Below, one piece after another: positions 54,157 to 64,000 of a DNA stretch of 64,000 bases (position 1 is the stretch's first letter; the number at the start of each line of letters is the position of its first letter). The translations under genes and the position numbers were made by a program. The notes beneath the pieces were generated by a model. It saw nothing but the letters and a program-made list of their open reading frames with translations, ran no database searches and was not told where the DNA came from. The stretch is from positions 24,709-88,708 of the forward strand of contig NZ_JAKGRW010000029.1 in the NCBI RefSeq assembly GCF_021555175.1, written 5' to 3'. The DNA is from Nocardioides alcanivorans. Lineage in GTDB: Bacteria; Actinomycetota; Actinomycetes; Propionibacteriales; Nocardioidaceae.

Positions 54157-55167
54157 TCAGGCAGAGCGGACGGCGACAGCGTCAGCGAAGGCCTCGAGGG
54201 CATCGCGGACCGGGCCGGCGGGGAGGGCGGCGAGGCGGGCCTTGGCCTCGGTGGCGCGATCGATCACGTAGCGGCGAGCCCGGTCCATGGCGGGATGGGT
54301 CCGGAGCAGCTCGAGGGTCTCGGCCAAGAGGGCGTCATCGGCCAGGTCGCCACGCAGCAACTCGTGCAGACGCGCGTCGGAGTCATCGGAGGACTCCAGT
54401 GCCATCAGCACCGGCAGCGTCATCACGCCCTCGCGCAGGTCAGTCCCCGGAGTCTTGCCCGACTCGTCGGTCTCCGAGGCGATGTCGAGGATGTCGTCGG
54501 AGAGCTGGAAGGCCGAGCCGACCATCTCACCGTATTCGGCGAGTGCCTCCTCGACCTCGTCCGTCGCCCCACCGAAGCGGGCGCCGTAGCGAGCGGACGT
54601 GGCGATCAGCGAACCCGTCTTGCCGGCGACGACCCGCAGGTAGTGGTCGATGGGCGCGACGCCCGGACCGGGCTTCACGGTCTCGAGGATCTGCCCCTCC
54701 ACCAACCGGGAGAAGGTCTGCGCCTGGATCCGCACGGCATCGGGGCCGAGATCTGCGGTCAGCTCGGACGACTTCGAGAAGAGCCAGTCGCCGGTGAGGA
54801 TCGCGACGTGGTTGTCCCAGCGCGCGTTGGCCGAGTCGGCGCCACGACGCAGGTCGGCCTCGTCCATCACGTCGTCGTGGTAGAGCGACGCCAGGTGGGT
54901 CAACTCGACGACACAGGCCGCGGTCACGACGTCATCGGAGTCGGCACGGTCACCGGTTTCAGCGGCCAGCAGCACCAGCAGCGGCCGGAACCGCTTGCCG
55001 CCGGCCTCCATCAGGTGTCGGGCGGCCTCGGTGACGAAGTCGGCCTCGCTCCGGGCGTGACCGGTCAGGGCCACCTCGACAGCTGCCATGCGGGTGCGCA
55101 GACGCTCGGCGAGCGCCTCGTCGAGGATCGGCAGGGCGAGGGCGGGGGCGGTGTTGCTGGTGCTCAC
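54157..55167 (-). CDS. Polyprenyl diphosphate synthase (menaquinone side chain)
   Basis: Trans-isoprenyl diphosphate synthase, 336 aa, that elongates IPP units for the menaquinone tail. The first aspartate-rich motif is LYHDDVMDEADLRRG, the second is FQLSDDILDIASET, and GGKRFRPLLVLLAAETGD is the conserved IPP-binding region. The start is GTG 55167, which overlaps the nuoN stop (GTGA). Being coupled to complex I genes is the usual actinobacterial arrangement and joins quinone synthesis to quinone reduction. Confidence 0.93.
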   Translation of the reverse strand: MSTSNTAPALALPILDEALAERLRTRMAAVEVALTGHARSEADFVTEAARHLMEAGGKRFRPLLVLLAAETGDRADSDDVVTAACVVELTHLASLYHDDVMDEADLRRGADSANARWDNHVAILTGDWLFSKSSELTADLGPDAVRIQAQTFSRLVEGQILETVKPGPGVAPIDHYLRVVAGKTGSLIATSARYGARFGGATDEVEEALAEYGEMVGSAFQLSDDILDIASETDESGKTPGTDLREGVMTLPVLMALESSDDSDARLHELLRGDLADDALLAETLELLRTHPAMDRARRYVIDRATEAKARLAALPAGPVRDALEAFADAVAVRSA

Positions 55168-56749
55168 CTGATGAAGTCTCCCGCATGGGCCGCAAGATCG
55201 AGAACCGGGCCGGGCAGAACGCCCAACGCGACGGTCACGAGAGCGGCCACCCCGATGGTCACCGATGTCATCGCACTCGGCAGTGTCACCGACGGACCTT
55301 CACCCTGCGCCTCGTGGAAGTACATCACCACGATCAGCCGGACGTAGAAGAAGACGGCCAGGGCCGAGGTGAGTACGGCGGCGACCACCACCGGCCACAA
55401 CCCTGCGGACATCGCCGATGCGAAGACCGCCCACTTGCCCGCGAACCCCGCCGTCAGCGGGATGCCGGCGAAGCCGAGCAGGAAGAGCGCGAAGACGCCC
55501 GCGACGAGCGGTGACTCCTTGCCCAGGCCGGCCCAGCGGGCCATCTCGGTGGTCTCCCCAGCAGCGTCCCGGACCAGCGAGACGACCGCGAAGGCACCGA
55601 GTGTCATGAAGGAGTAGGTCACCAGGTAGAAGAGGACAGCCTGGGTGGAGCTGATCGCACCGCTGGACAGCACCCCCGCCGACTGGGCGCCGACCAGGCC
55701 GGTGATCAGGAAGCCGGTGTGCGTGATCGACGAGTAGGCCAGCATCCGCTTCACGTCGGTCTGCGCCACCGCGAGGATCGCACCGACGACCATCGTCAAC
55801 ACCGCGATCACCGACAGCACCGGCACCCAGCTCCAGCGCTCTCCGTCGAAGGCGACGTAGAGGAAGCGCATCATCGCGAAGAACGCGGCGACCTTGGTGG
55901 CCGCACCCATGAACGCGGTCACCTGCGTCGGCGCACCCTGGTAGACGTCAGGCGTCCACGCCTGGAACGGCGCGGCACCCACCTTGAAGAGGATGCCCAC
56001 GAGCACCATCGCCAGGCCGAAGAGCAGCAATGTCCGGTTGCCGATGTTGTTGGCGATCGCCTCGTGGATGCCGGCGAACGACATCGTTCCCGCGTATCCG
56101 TAGATCAGCGCGATGCCATAGATCACGAAACCCGACGAGAAGGCACCGAGCAGGAAGTACTTCATCGCCGCTTCCTGGCTCAGCAGTCGGCGGCGACGTG
56201 CCAGTCCGGTGAGCAGGTAGAGCGGCAGCGACAGCACCTCGAGGCCGACGAACAACGTCAGCAGGTCGTTGGCAGCCGCGAAGACCATCATGCCCGCGAC
56301 CGCGAACATGAGGAGGGGAAGACCTCCGTGTGGTCGAGACGCACCTGGTCGGCGTCACGCTCCGGCTCGGAACCCGGCAACGCCGCGGCCTGGCCGGCGA
56401 ACGCGCTGACCCCGCCCTCGAGCCGACGCTCACCGAAGAGAAGTGCACCGGCGACGGCCACGATCAGCAGCAGGCCCCAGGCGAAGAGCGTCGGACCGTC
56501 GACGGCCAGCGCACCCGCCATCACGATCTCGCCCTTCACGGTGCCTCGAGACGAGAGGTCGACCCCGATCAGCACCACGCCGCCGAAGGCGGCGATCGGT
56601 CCAGCGAGCGCCAGGCCGAGCTGCAGCGGGTAGCGCAGCCGCCGCGGCGCAAAGGCCTCCACGGCGACCCCGACCAGGGCGACCCCGAAGATCACCAGCA
56701 GCGGCCAGAGCTCGGCATACTCGATGACGGGCTTCACGAACTCGTTCAT
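55164..56749 (-). CDS. nuoN: NADH-quinone oxidoreductase subunit N, frame interrupted
   Basis: Antiporter-like membrane subunit of complex I, ~528 aa restored. The N-terminal frame (ATG 56749) holds the first helices to RLDHTEVFP. The second frame continues LLMFAVAGMMVFAAANDLLT and LFVGLEVLSLPLYLLTGLAR, then AFQAWTPDVYQGAPTQVTAF and VKRMLAYSSITHTGF with the conserved lysine/histidine proton path. The break at 56315-56318 loses one base in a C run on the coding strand (TTCCCC for TTCCCGC), and restoring it gives EVFPLLMFAVAGM. ATG 56749 overlaps the nuoM stop. Confidence 0.93.
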
Positions 56750-58323
56750 TCGTGGTCACCTCCGTGCTCGTCGTCACTGTGGTCGTCGGCATCACCGTGC
56801 TCGTTCTGCAGCGCCCAGTCGCGCGGCACCGTCGGAGGGTCGTCGGTCTGTTCGACGCCCACCATCACCGTCCGCACCGCAGGATTCACGATGTCCATGA
56901 TCGGTTGCGGATAGAAGCCGAACCCGACCATCACCAGCACCAGCGGAGCGACGGCCGCGACCTCGCGCGTCTTCAGGTCATGCAACTCACCGTCGTACGC
57001 CGGCCCGGTCATCACCCGCTGATACATGCGCAGCACGTAGACCGCGGCCAGCACGATCGCCGTCACCGCGAAGGCACCGACGACCCAGTGGTGGTCGAAG
57101 CCGCCCAGGATCACCAAGAACTCCGACACGAACGGCGACAGGCCCGGCAGGCCCAAGGTACCGAGACCACCGACGAGGAAGAGCCCCGCGAGCAGCGGCG
57201 CCTTCTTCTCGACCCCTCCGAAGTCGGGGATCCACTGCGACCCGGACCGCTTGATCAGGTAGCCGGCGACGAGGAACATCACCGCGGTCGCGAGCCCGTG
57301 GTTGAACATGTAGAACACCGCGCCCGACATGCCGTTGGAGTTCATCACGAAGATGCCCAAGGTGATGAGGCCGAAGTGCGACAGCGAGGTCAGACCGATC
57401 AGCTTCAGCATGTCGTCCTGGACGATCGCCAGCAGCGCGCCGTAGATGATCGAGATGACCGCCAGCACGATGACCACCGGCGTCGCCCACTTCGAGGCCT
57501 CGGGGAAGAGCTCGAGGCAGAAGCGGATCATGCCGTAGGTGCCGATCTTGTCGAGCACGCAGATCAACAGCACCGATGTGCCCGGGGTGGCGTTCGCCGT
57601 GGTGTCGGGCAGCCAGGTGTGCACCGGGAAGAGCGGCGCCTTGATCGCGAAGGCGATGAAGAAACCGAGGAACAGCCAGCGCCCCGTCTCCTTGTCGAAG
57701 CCCATCGCAGCGAGCTCGGAGATGAGGTACGTCGGGTTGCCGTTGGCCGCCGAAACCGCATAGAGCCCGACCACCGAGGCCAGCATGATCAGGCCACCGG
57801 CCAGCATGTAGAGCAGGAACTTCATCGCAGCGTGTGCCCGCTCCGCACCGTGGCCGAACGACCCGATGAGGAAGTACGCCGGGATCAGCGTCGCCTCGAA
57901 CGCCATGTAGAAGAGGAAGACGTCCTGCGCCATGAAGACATAGAGCGCCAGTCCCTCGAGGGCGAGGATCCAGGCGAAGAACGCAGACGTGTTGCGCTCG
58001 TCGGCGTCATGCCACGAGGCCAGCACGACCACGGGCACCAGCAGCGCGGTCAGCAGCACCAGCGCCAGCCCGAGGCCGTCGACACCCAACGCATAGTGGG
58101 CTCCGAACGCCTCGATCCACGTGTGGGTCTCGGTGAACTGCATTCCACCGCGCGGCTCGTAGTCGAAGGCCAGCACCACGGCCAGCACCAGCGCAACGCC
58201 GGAGAATCCCAACGCCACCTGCTTGGGCAGCGCCGAACCGGGTGTGGAGGGCAAGAACGCCGTCACGAGCGCGCCGACGAGCGGCAGCAGTGCGAGGACG
58301 GTCAACACAGGGAAGTCATTCAC
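56746..58323 (-). CDS. nuoM: NADH-quinone oxidoreductase subunit M
   Basis: Proton-pumping antiporter-like subunit of complex I, 525 aa and 13-14 helices, intact. Conserved segments are [20 protein letters not shown] (essential Glu), [20 protein letters not shown] with the conserved lysine, [20 protein letters not shown] and [15 protein letters not shown]. It has a histidine/aspartate-rich C-terminus. The start is GTG 58323, which overlaps the nuoL stop (GTGA). It is translated as part of the nuoGHIJKLMN operon. Confidence 0.97.
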   Translation of the reverse strand: MNDFPVLTVLALLPLVGALVTAFLPSTPGSALPKQVALGFSGVALVLAVVLAFDYEPRGGMQFTETHTWIEAFGAHYALGVDGLGLALVLLTALLVPVVVLASWHDADERNTSAFFAWILALEGLALYVFMAQDVFLFYMAFEATLIPAYFLIGSFGHGAERAHAAMKFLLYMLAGGLIMLASVVGLYAVSAANGNPTYLISELAAMGFDKETGRWLFLGFFIAFAIKAPLFPVHTWLPDTTANATPGTSVLLICVLDKIGTYGMIRFCLELFPEASKWATPVVIVLAVISIIYGALLAIVQDDMLKLIGLTSLSHFGLITLGIFVMNSNGMSGAVFYMFNHGLATAVMFLVAGYLIKRSGSQWIPDFGGVEKKAPLLAGLFLVGGLGTLGLPGLSPFVSEFLVILGGFDHHWVVGAFAVTAIVLAAVYVLRMYQRVMTGPAYDGELHDLKTREVAAVAPLVLVMVGFGFYPQPIMDIVNPAVRTVMVGVEQTDDPPTVPRDWALQNEHGDADDHSDDEHGGDHE

Positions 58324-60286
58324 GACCAGTTCACCGCCAGAAGAGCCAGGGCGAGCAGCAGTGCGCCTGCCAGCACGGAGAGGGCATAGGAGCGGACGTA
58401 GCCGTTCTGGAACCTCCGCAACAACTCAGCCAATCCGCTCGTCGCGCTGCCCTGCCCCTCGACTGCGCCGTCGATCACGGCGCGGTCGAAGGTGTCGAGG
58501 CTGCGGGCCAGGCCCATGGTCGGAGCGACCACGAGGGTGTCGTTGATGGCATCTCCGTAGAGATCGGCCCGAGCTGCTCGGGTGATCGGCGAGACGTCCT
58601 GCGGTGCCTCACGCGGCACCTCCTTGCGGCCCACGGTCAGCCAGGCGATGACCACGCCCACGGCGACCACGCCGACGATCACGCAGGTCAGTGCCAGTGC
58701 GGGGATCGGCGGGTCGTGGTGCTCGGCATGGCCGACCACGGGTGCCAGCCAATCGGTGATCCAGTCGCCGGCCAGCAGGATGCCACCGAGCACGGAGAGC
58801 GCCGCCAGCACGATCAGCGGCACCGTCATCACGGAGGGCGACTCATGCGGATGCGGCTCGTCGCCGGTCGCCGGGTCACGCCAGCGCTTCTCCCCGAAGA
58901 AGGTCAGCAGCATCAGGCGGGTCATGTAGAACGCGGTGATCCCCGCGCCCAGCAGCGCCGCTCCACCGATCCACACGTTCTCGACGAACGCGGTCTCGAT
59001 CAGCTTGTCCTTCGACCAGAAGCCCGAGAAGCCCGGGAACCCGATGATTGCCAGATAGCCCATCGTGAAGGTCAAGAACGTCACCGGCATCATCTTGCGC
59101 AGCGCTCCGTAGTGCCGCATGTTGACGTCGTCGTCCATGCCGTGCATGACGGAGCCGGCGCCGAGGAACATGTTGGCCTTGAAGAAGCCGTGCGTGATCA
59201 GGTGGAAGATCGCGAAGGCGTAGCCGGCCACGCCGAGCCCGGCACCGAGCATCATGTAGCCGATCTGGCTCATCGTCGAGCCGGCCAGCGCCTTCTTGAT
59301 GTCGTCCTTCGCGCACGCGAGGATCGCGCCCCACAGGAGGGTGACCACGGCGACGACAACGACGGCGGTCTGCGCGGCCGGCGCGTTCTCGAAGATGAAG
59401 TTGGAGCGGACGATCAGGTAGACACCGGCGGTCACCATCGTGGCGGCGTGGATGAGCGCCGACACCGGAGTCGGGCCCTCCATGGCGTCCAGGAGCCAGC
59501 CCTGCAGCGGCACCTGGGCGCTCTTGCCGCACGCGCCCAGGAGGAGCAGCAGACCGATGGCGTTCATCGTGGCCTCGCTGGCGCCGTGGTTGTTGGCCGA
59601 GATGACCGTGAAGGCAGTGCTGCCGAAGGTCACCACCATCAGCATGATCGCCAGCGACATGCCGACGTCACCGACACGGTTCATCACGAACGCCTTCTTC
59701 GCGGCGGCGGCCGCGGAGGGCTTGTGCTGCCAGAAGCCGATCAACAGGTAGGACGCCAGGCCGACGCCCTCCCAGCCGAGGAAGATGCCCACGTAGTTGC
59801 CGGCCAGCACCAGCATCAGCATCGCGGCGATGAAGAGGTTGAGGTAGGCGAAGAACCGGCGCCGCCGCTCGTCGTGCGCCATGTAGCCGATCGAATAGAT
59901 GTGGATCAACGATCCGACGCCGGTGATCAGCAGCACGAACAGCGACGACAAGGGGTCGTAGAGCAGGTCGAAGCCGACGGTCAGCGAGTCGGTCTGGAAC
60001 CACGTCCACAGGTGCTGCGAGTGCGCCCGCGCGTGGTCGTCCTCCCCAGCAGGCTGACGAACATCGCCACCCCGACACCGAAGGAGCCGACCGCCGTTGC
60101 GGTGCCGAGCAGGTGGCCCCACCTGTCGGTGAACCGTCCGCCCAGCAGCAGGACGGCGGCGCCGGCCAGCGGCAGTGCGATCACCAACCACCCGAGGGAG
60201 TAGATCCCCTCAGCGGCGGTGGCGACGACGTTCTCCCCGTGTGCGGAGGTGATCAAGGAGCTGACAGCAGGTTGCAGGTCGGTCAC
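58320..60286 (-). CDS. nuoL: NADH-quinone oxidoreductase subunit L, frame interrupted
   Basis: Largest antiporter-like subunit of complex I, ~655 aa restored, with the long lateral helix at its C-terminus. The N-terminal frame (GTG 60286) encodes the first two helices up to FVSLLG. The main frame then has [59 protein letters not shown] and [20 protein letters not shown]. The break at 60042-60047 is the signature case: GGGGAG read for GGGCGAG ([12 protein letters not shown]). All flanking overlaps with nuoK and nuoM are intact. Confidence 0.95.
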
Positions 60287-60287
60287 G

Positions 60288-60587
60288 TCAGAACCTCAAC
60301 AGACTGGCGTCGTCGACCGAGGCCGAGCGGCGGGTGCGGAAGATGGTCATGATGATCGCCAGACCAACCACGACCTCGGCGGCCGCGACCACCATCACGA
60401 AGAAGGCGACCACCTGCCCCTCGAGGTTGCCGTGGGCCTTGGCGAAGGTGACGAGCGCGAGGTTGGAGGCGTTGAGCATCAGCTCCACGCACATGAAGAC
60501 CACGATCGCGTTGCGCCGCACCAGCACGCCGACAGCGCCGATGGTGAAGAGGATCGCCGACAGCAGGATGTAGGGCTCGGTCTCCAT
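60288..60587 (-). CDS. nuoK: NADH-quinone oxidoreductase subunit K
   Basis: Small three-helix complex I subunit, 99 aa. It contains the two functionally required glutamates in [19 protein letters not shown] and [20 protein letters not shown]. Length and motifs are standard. ATG 60587 overlaps the nuoJ stop (TGATG), and the stop lies 1 bp before the nuoL start. Confidence 0.97.
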   Translation of the reverse strand: METEPYILLSAILFTIGAVGVLVRRNAIVVFMCVELMLNASNLALVTFAKAHGNLEGQVVAFFVMVVAAAEVVVGLAIIMTIFRTRRSASVDDASLLRF

Positions 60588-61489
60588 CAGGCATCCCCCT
60601 CCTCGGTCGCCGAAGCGTCACCCTCCTGCGTCGAGGAGTCACTTCCCGGTTCCGAGGCATCGCTCTCCCCCACCGAGACGTCACTGGCACTCGTCACGTC
60701 GTCACCTTCTCGATCCGGTACGTCGGCAACCACGGTCTCCGAGCCCGGCGCGGCCAGCTGGCGCACCACGTCGTCGACGTCGTCGGCCTTCGTGGTGCGC
60801 ACCGCGCCGCGGGCGGCCAGGACCCGGTTGATCGACGCATCCGACGGGCTCCCATCGGGGAGCAATGCAGGAGTGTCGACCGCATTGTGGCGGGCGAAGA
60901 CTCCCGGAGCCGGGAGCGGCCCCGGGTGCTTGCCGGTCTCGGCGTAGTCACGCATCCGCTGGTCGGCCTGCTCACGCTGCCCGGGCCTGGGGGTGAGCCG
61001 TTCCGGGTGCGCCAGGAGCATGGCGCCCAGGGCCGCGGTGATCAGGAGCGCCGCCGTCACCTCGAAGGCGAAGACGTACTTGTGGAAGAGCAGGTTGGCG
61101 AGTGCCTCGACGTTGCCTCCCTCGTTGGCGGCCTCGAGGCCGACGACGGTGCCGAAGGTGACCTGGGAGAGGCCCACGACGAGGGTCACCACCGTGAGCG
61201 CTCCCAGGACCCCAGCGAGGAACCGTTGCCCCTTGATGGTCTCGACGACCGAGTCGGAGGCATCGACACCGACCAGCATCAGCACGAAGAGGAAGAGCAT
61301 CAAGATGGCGCCGGTGTAGACGATGATCTGCACCACGAAGAGGAACGGCGCCTCCAGTCCGGCGTAGAGCACCGCCAGCGACACCATGACGAACGCAAGC
61401 AGCAGCGCGGCGTGCACGGCCTTGCGCACGAAGAGCAGCCCGAGGGCGGCGAGCGTCATGAGCGGCGCAAGGATCCAGAAGGCGGTCAC
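60587..61489 (-). CDS. nuoJ: NADH-quinone oxidoreductase subunit J, with long acidic tail
   Basis: Complex I membrane subunit, 300 aa. The first ~165 residues are the usual five helices ([40 protein letters not shown] with the pi-bulge TGAI). The remaining ~135 residues form a hydrophilic extension, ending in a strongly acidic, Ser/Asp/Glu-rich tail. Such tails occur in actinobacterial NuoJ but this one is long. The start is GTG 61489, which overlaps the nuoI stop. Confidence 0.95.
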   Translation of the reverse strand: MTAFWILAPLMTLAALGLLFVRKAVHAALLLAFVMVSLAVLYAGLEAPFLFVVQIIVYTGAILMLFLFVLMLVGVDASDSVVETIKGQRFLAGVLGALTVVTLVVGLSQVTFGTVVGLEAANEGGNVEALANLLFHKYVFAFEVTAALLITAALGAMLLAHPERLTPRPGQREQADQRMRDYAETGKHPGPLPAPGVFARHNAVDTPALLPDGSPSDASINRVLAARGAVRTTKADDVDDVVRQLAAPGSETVVADVPDREGDDVTSASDVSVGESDASEPGSDSSTQEGDASATEEGDA

Positions 61490-62073
61490 GACTGCTCCTC
61501 CTGACCTTCCGGCGCACGCTGGGTGCCTCGGTAGTAGTCACCCTCGTCGTCCCCCAGCTGCATCGGGTGCGGCGGCTGCTCCATCCCGGGCAACAGCGGG
61601 GCGAGCAGGTCGGACTTCTCGTAGATCAGCGACTCGCGGGAGGTGTCGGCCAACTCGTACTCGTTGGTCATCGTGAGCGCTCGAGTGGGACAGGCCTCGA
61701 TGCAGAGACCACACAGGATGCAGCGCAGGTAGTTGATCTGGTAGACGCGGCCGTAACGCTCACCGGGGCTGAAACGCCCGGAGTCGACCGGGTTGCCGTC
61801 GGCGTCCACGCTTGCTTGGTCGCTGTTGGACGCGCCCTCGACGTAGATCGCATCGGCCGGGCAGGCCCACGCGCACAACTCGCAACCGATGCACTTCTCC
61901 AAGCCGTCCGGCCACCGGTTGAGCTGGTGGCGTCCGTGGAAGCGCGGTGCCGTGGGCTGCTTGTCGAACGGGTACTCCACGGTGACGACCTTGCGAAACA
62001 TCGTCCGGAAGGTCACCCCGAACCCGGCGATCGGGTCCCAGAACTGTTCCTTGAGACTCGGCTGGTCGGCCAT
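61486..62073 (-). CDS. nuoI: NADH-quinone oxidoreductase subunit I
   Basis: Peripheral complex I subunit with two [4Fe-4S] clusters N6a and N6b, 195 aa. The cluster motifs are [12 protein letters not shown] and [12 protein letters not shown] with normal spacing, and the N-terminus is amphipathic ([20 protein letters not shown]). ATG 62073 overlaps the nuoH stop (TGATG); a GTG one codon upstream is less likely. It relays electrons toward the quinone site. Confidence 0.97.
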   Translation of the reverse strand: MADQPSLKEQFWDPIAGFGVTFRTMFRKVVTVEYPFDKQPTAPRFHGRHQLNRWPDGLEKCIGCELCAWACPADAIYVEGASNSDQASVDADGNPVDSGRFSPGERYGRVYQINYLRCILCGLCIEACPTRALTMTNEYELADTSRESLIYEKSDLLAPLLPGMEQPPHPMQLGDDEGDYYRGTQRAPEGQEEQS

Positions 62074-63353
62074 CACTTCTCCTCACGGAAGGTGAGCGGG
62101 GCAGCGGCACCGCGCACGGCACCACCTGCAGGCATCGGGGGCGTCGGGTAGCCGCCGGCCACCGGCTCGGCGACCTCTGGCTCCTCCGCGACGGGCTTCT
62201 TCTCCGGGATCAGGAAGAGCACCAGACAGATGACGGCCAGCACGCCGACCACGATGAGCAGCTGTTCCCGGTTGAATCCGCCCTCGTTGGTGGCCATCCG
62301 GATCGTGGCGACGGCAACGATCCAGACCAACGAGATCGGGATGAGCCGCTTCCAGCCGAAGGCCATGAACTGGTCGTAGCGCAGTCGCGGCAACGACCCG
62401 CGCAGCCAGATGAACACGAAGATGAAGAGATACATCTTGGCGAAGAACCAGAGCAGCGGCCAGTAGCCGGCGTTGCTGCCCTCCCACAGCTGCGAGATCG
62501 GCCACGGCGCGTGCCAGCCGCCCAGGAAGAGGGTGGTGGCCAGGGCGGAGACCGTCGCCATGTTGATGTATTCGGCGAGGAAGAAGAGTGCGAACTTGAG
62601 CGACGAGTACTCGGTGTGGAAGCCACCGACGAGCTCTCCCTCGGCCTCGGGCAGATCGAACGGTGCCCGGTTGGTCTCCCCGACCATGGCGATCACGTAG
62701 ATCACGAAGGAGGGAACCAGCACGAAGGCGAACCACACGTCGTCCTGAGCGGCCACGATCTCCGAGGTCGACATCGACCCGGCATAGAGGAACACGCCGA
62801 TGAGCGCCAGGCCCATCGCGACCTCGTAGGAGATCATCTGCGCACTCGAGCGCAGACCGCCCAGGAGGGAGTACGTCGACCCGGAGGACCAGCCGCCGAG
62901 GACGATGCCGTAGATGCCGATCGATGCGATCGCGAGCACGAAGAGGACCGCCACCGGCATGTCGGTCAGCTGCAACGGCGTCCGTTCCCCGAAGAGGTTG
63001 ACCTCGGGACCGAAGGGGATCACCGCGAAGGTGACGAAGGCCGGGATCGTGGCCAGCACCGGAGCCAGCACGAAGACGACCTTGTCGGCGTTCCGGGGGA
63101 TGAGGTCCTGCTTGAGCGCGAGCTTCACGCCGTCGGCCAGCGACTGCAACAGGCCGAAGGGTCCGTGCACGTTGGGGCCGACGCGGTGCTGCATCCGGGC
63201 GACGACGCGCCGCTCGAACCAGATGTTGAAGAGGGTCAGCACCACGAGGACGACGAAGATCATCGCCGCCTTGACGATGATGAGCCAGACCGGGTCGTTG
63301 CCGAAGGAGGCCAGGCTGCTGTCGCTGGCAGCCATCACGGTCATCGCGGCCAT
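62073..63353 (-). CDS. nuoH: NADH-quinone oxidoreductase subunit H
   Basis: Membrane subunit forming part of the quinone chamber, 426 aa. Signatures are [20 protein letters not shown] (signature 1) and [40 protein letters not shown] (signature 2 with conserved acidic residues). The C-terminus has a Pro/Ala-rich extension of ~45 residues common in actinobacteria. ATG 63353 lies 4 bp after the nuoG stop. Confidence 0.97.
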   Translation of the reverse strand: MAAMTVMAASDSSLASFGNDPVWLIIVKAAMIFVVLVVLTLFNIWFERRVVARMQHRVGPNVHGPFGLLQSLADGVKLALKQDLIPRNADKVVFVLAPVLATIPAFVTFAVIPFGPEVNLFGERTPLQLTDMPVAVLFVLAIASIGIYGIVLGGWSSGSTYSLLGGLRSSAQMISYEVAMGLALIGVFLYAGSMSTSEIVAAQDDVWFAFVLVPSFVIYVIAMVGETNRAPFDLPEAEGELVGGFHTEYSSLKFALFFLAEYINMATVSALATTLFLGGWHAPWPISQLWEGSNAGYWPLLWFFAKMYLFIFVFIWLRGSLPRLRYDQFMAFGWKRLIPISLVWIVAVATIRMATNEGGFNREQLLIVVGVLAVICLVLFLIPEKKPVAEEPEVAEPVAGGYPTPPMPAGGAVRGAAAPLTFREEK

Positions 63354-63357
63354 CGGA

Positions 63358-64000
63358 TCACGCTCCCTTCACGGTGACGGAGGAGCCCGGTGAGGCGAGA
63401 CCTGCCAACACCCCTGGCCCGAAGCTGTTGCTGGGCACCCACACCGTGTCGTCGGGTACGTCGGCCACCTCCACCGGGAGCGTCAGCTCGCCTCGGTCGC
63501 CGGCGAGGGTGACCGAGGTGGCACCGCGCAGGGCGGCTGCGGTCGCGTCGGAGACCCGGGCGACGGCCAGCCGGGCAGTGGCGGCGAGCGCCTTGTCACC
63601 GACCTGCATCGCGCCGTTGTCGAGCATGAGCTTCCAGTGCGCCAACCAGAAACGGTTGGTGGGGAGCCGCCGCGGCTTCACCTCGGGCGCGGGGGCGGCA
63701 GCAGCACGCGCACCGTCCCACGGGCCGATCTCCATCATCTCGCGGCGCGCCTCGGTGACGGTGCGGAAACCGAACGGGCGACCAGCCTCCTCGGCGATGC
63801 CGGCCAACACGCGCAGGTCGGGCAGTGCACCGGGCACCTCGAAGGCGGCTTCGAAGGGACGCGGGCGTCCCTCCCAGGTGACATACATACCGGCCTTGCT
63901 GGTGACCGGGGAGACCGGGAAGACCACGTCGGCGGCACGGGTGATCTCGGTGGCCCGCAGTTCGCAGGCGACCACGAAGCCAGCAGCCTCCACGGCTTGC
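63358..64000 (-). CDS. nuoG: NADH-quinone oxidoreductase subunit G (C-terminal part, continues past window)
   Basis: The last ~213 codons of the large Fe-S/molybdopterin-fold complex I subunit. Visible is [20 protein letters not shown] and [20 protein letters not shown], the molybdopterin-oxidoreductase-type region, followed by a degenerate domain with [20 protein letters not shown] and [20 protein letters not shown]. The N-terminus with its Fe-S clusters lies beyond position 64000. It is positioned directly upstream of nuoH as in other nuo operons. Confidence 0.92.
   Translation of the reverse strand, partial: QAVEAAGFVVACELRATEITRAADVVFPVSPVTSKAGMYVTWEGRPRPFEAAFEVPGALPDLRVLAGIAEEAGRPFGFRTVTEARREMMEIGPWDGARAAAAPAPEVKPRRLPTNRFWLAHWKLMLDNGAMQVGDKALAATARLAVARVSDATAAALRGATSVTLAGDRGELTLPVEVADVPDDTVWVPSNSFGPGVLAGLASPGSSVTVKGA

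Noticed and set aside
56752..60203. Very long plus-strand frames (545 and 653 codons) opposite nuoM and nuoL
   Set aside because: The translations are His/Asp/Arg/Gln-rich shadows of the conserved membrane subunits on the other strand.
1..64000. CRISPR arrays, tRNA or rRNA genes, intact insertion sequences, phage genes
   Set aside because: I read through for regularly spaced repeats, tRNA-like clover structures, transposase motifs and structural phage genes and found none that I could support.

Overview
The window is about 64 kb of high-GC DNA from an actinobacterium, most likely a Nocardioides-type member of the Propionibacteriales. The indicators are a complete mycofactocin cluster (mftRABCDEF), a mycothiol synthase (MshD), an F420-dependent NADP reductase, a GlnR-type orphan regulator, a DUF222/HNH '13E12-like' gene under an actinobacterial LexA box, and an actinobacterial nuoGHIJKLMN order followed by a polyprenyl diphosphate synthase. 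Genus assignment is inference. I saw no tRNA, rRNA, CRISPR array or intact insertion sequence.

Layout. (1) 1-11.8 kb is an accessory catabolic region: aldehyde dehydrogenase, a TRAP transporter (dctQMP), a quinone oxidoreductase, a KstD-like flavoprotein translationally coupled to an FMN hydroxyacid oxidase, an enoyl-CoA hydratase and a universal stress protein. Four copies of a 14-bp palindromic operator-like sequence (best copy TTCATCATGATGAA) lie upstream of these genes. The region also carries a decayed USP copy and a headless sugar-ABC ATPase. (2) 11.8-19.7 kb is a mixed block: LMW tyrosine phosphatase, BKACE enzyme, excalibur protein, SOS-controlled HNH protein, VOC protein, small membrane proteins, GMC oxidoreductase and dtd. 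(3) 19.7-23.9 kb and 25.9-43.5 kb are two halves of an exopolysaccharide locus: Wzz/tyrosine kinase, Wzy-like polymerase, GT61, initiating sugar transferase, GT4 enzymes, Gmd and a GDP-mannose-epimerase-like enzyme, flippase, acetyltransferases, FkbM methyltransferases and a sulfotransferase. Embedded in it is an overlapping operon of acyl carrier protein, AMP-ligase, ketoreductase, SGNH hydrolase and methyltransferase, which looks like an acyl-decoration module and is the best candidate for an undescribed system. (4) The sulfur genes sseC, cysA2 and DUF4395 (24-25.7 kb) and the thioredoxin, MoaD, glnR and mshD genes (43.6-46.1 kb) flank the larger half of that locus. They correspond to a contiguous block in M. 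tuberculosis (Rv0814c-Rv0819), so the polysaccharide genes appear inserted into it. (5) 46.1-52.7 kb holds npdG and the mycofactocin cluster. (6) 52.8-64 kb holds a thiolase, a polyprenyl synthase and respiratory complex I.

A striking property of the sequence itself: about twenty otherwise intact genes carry single-base reading-frame breaks, including nuoL, nuoN, mftB and mftC. At least fourteen of the breaks are repaired by restoring one base within or beside a short G or C run, usually C in GGGCG (read here as GGGG). This points to a systematic consensus error rather than real pseudogenes. I therefore annotate such genes as CDS spanning the break and reserve 'pseudogene' for genes missing whole segments.
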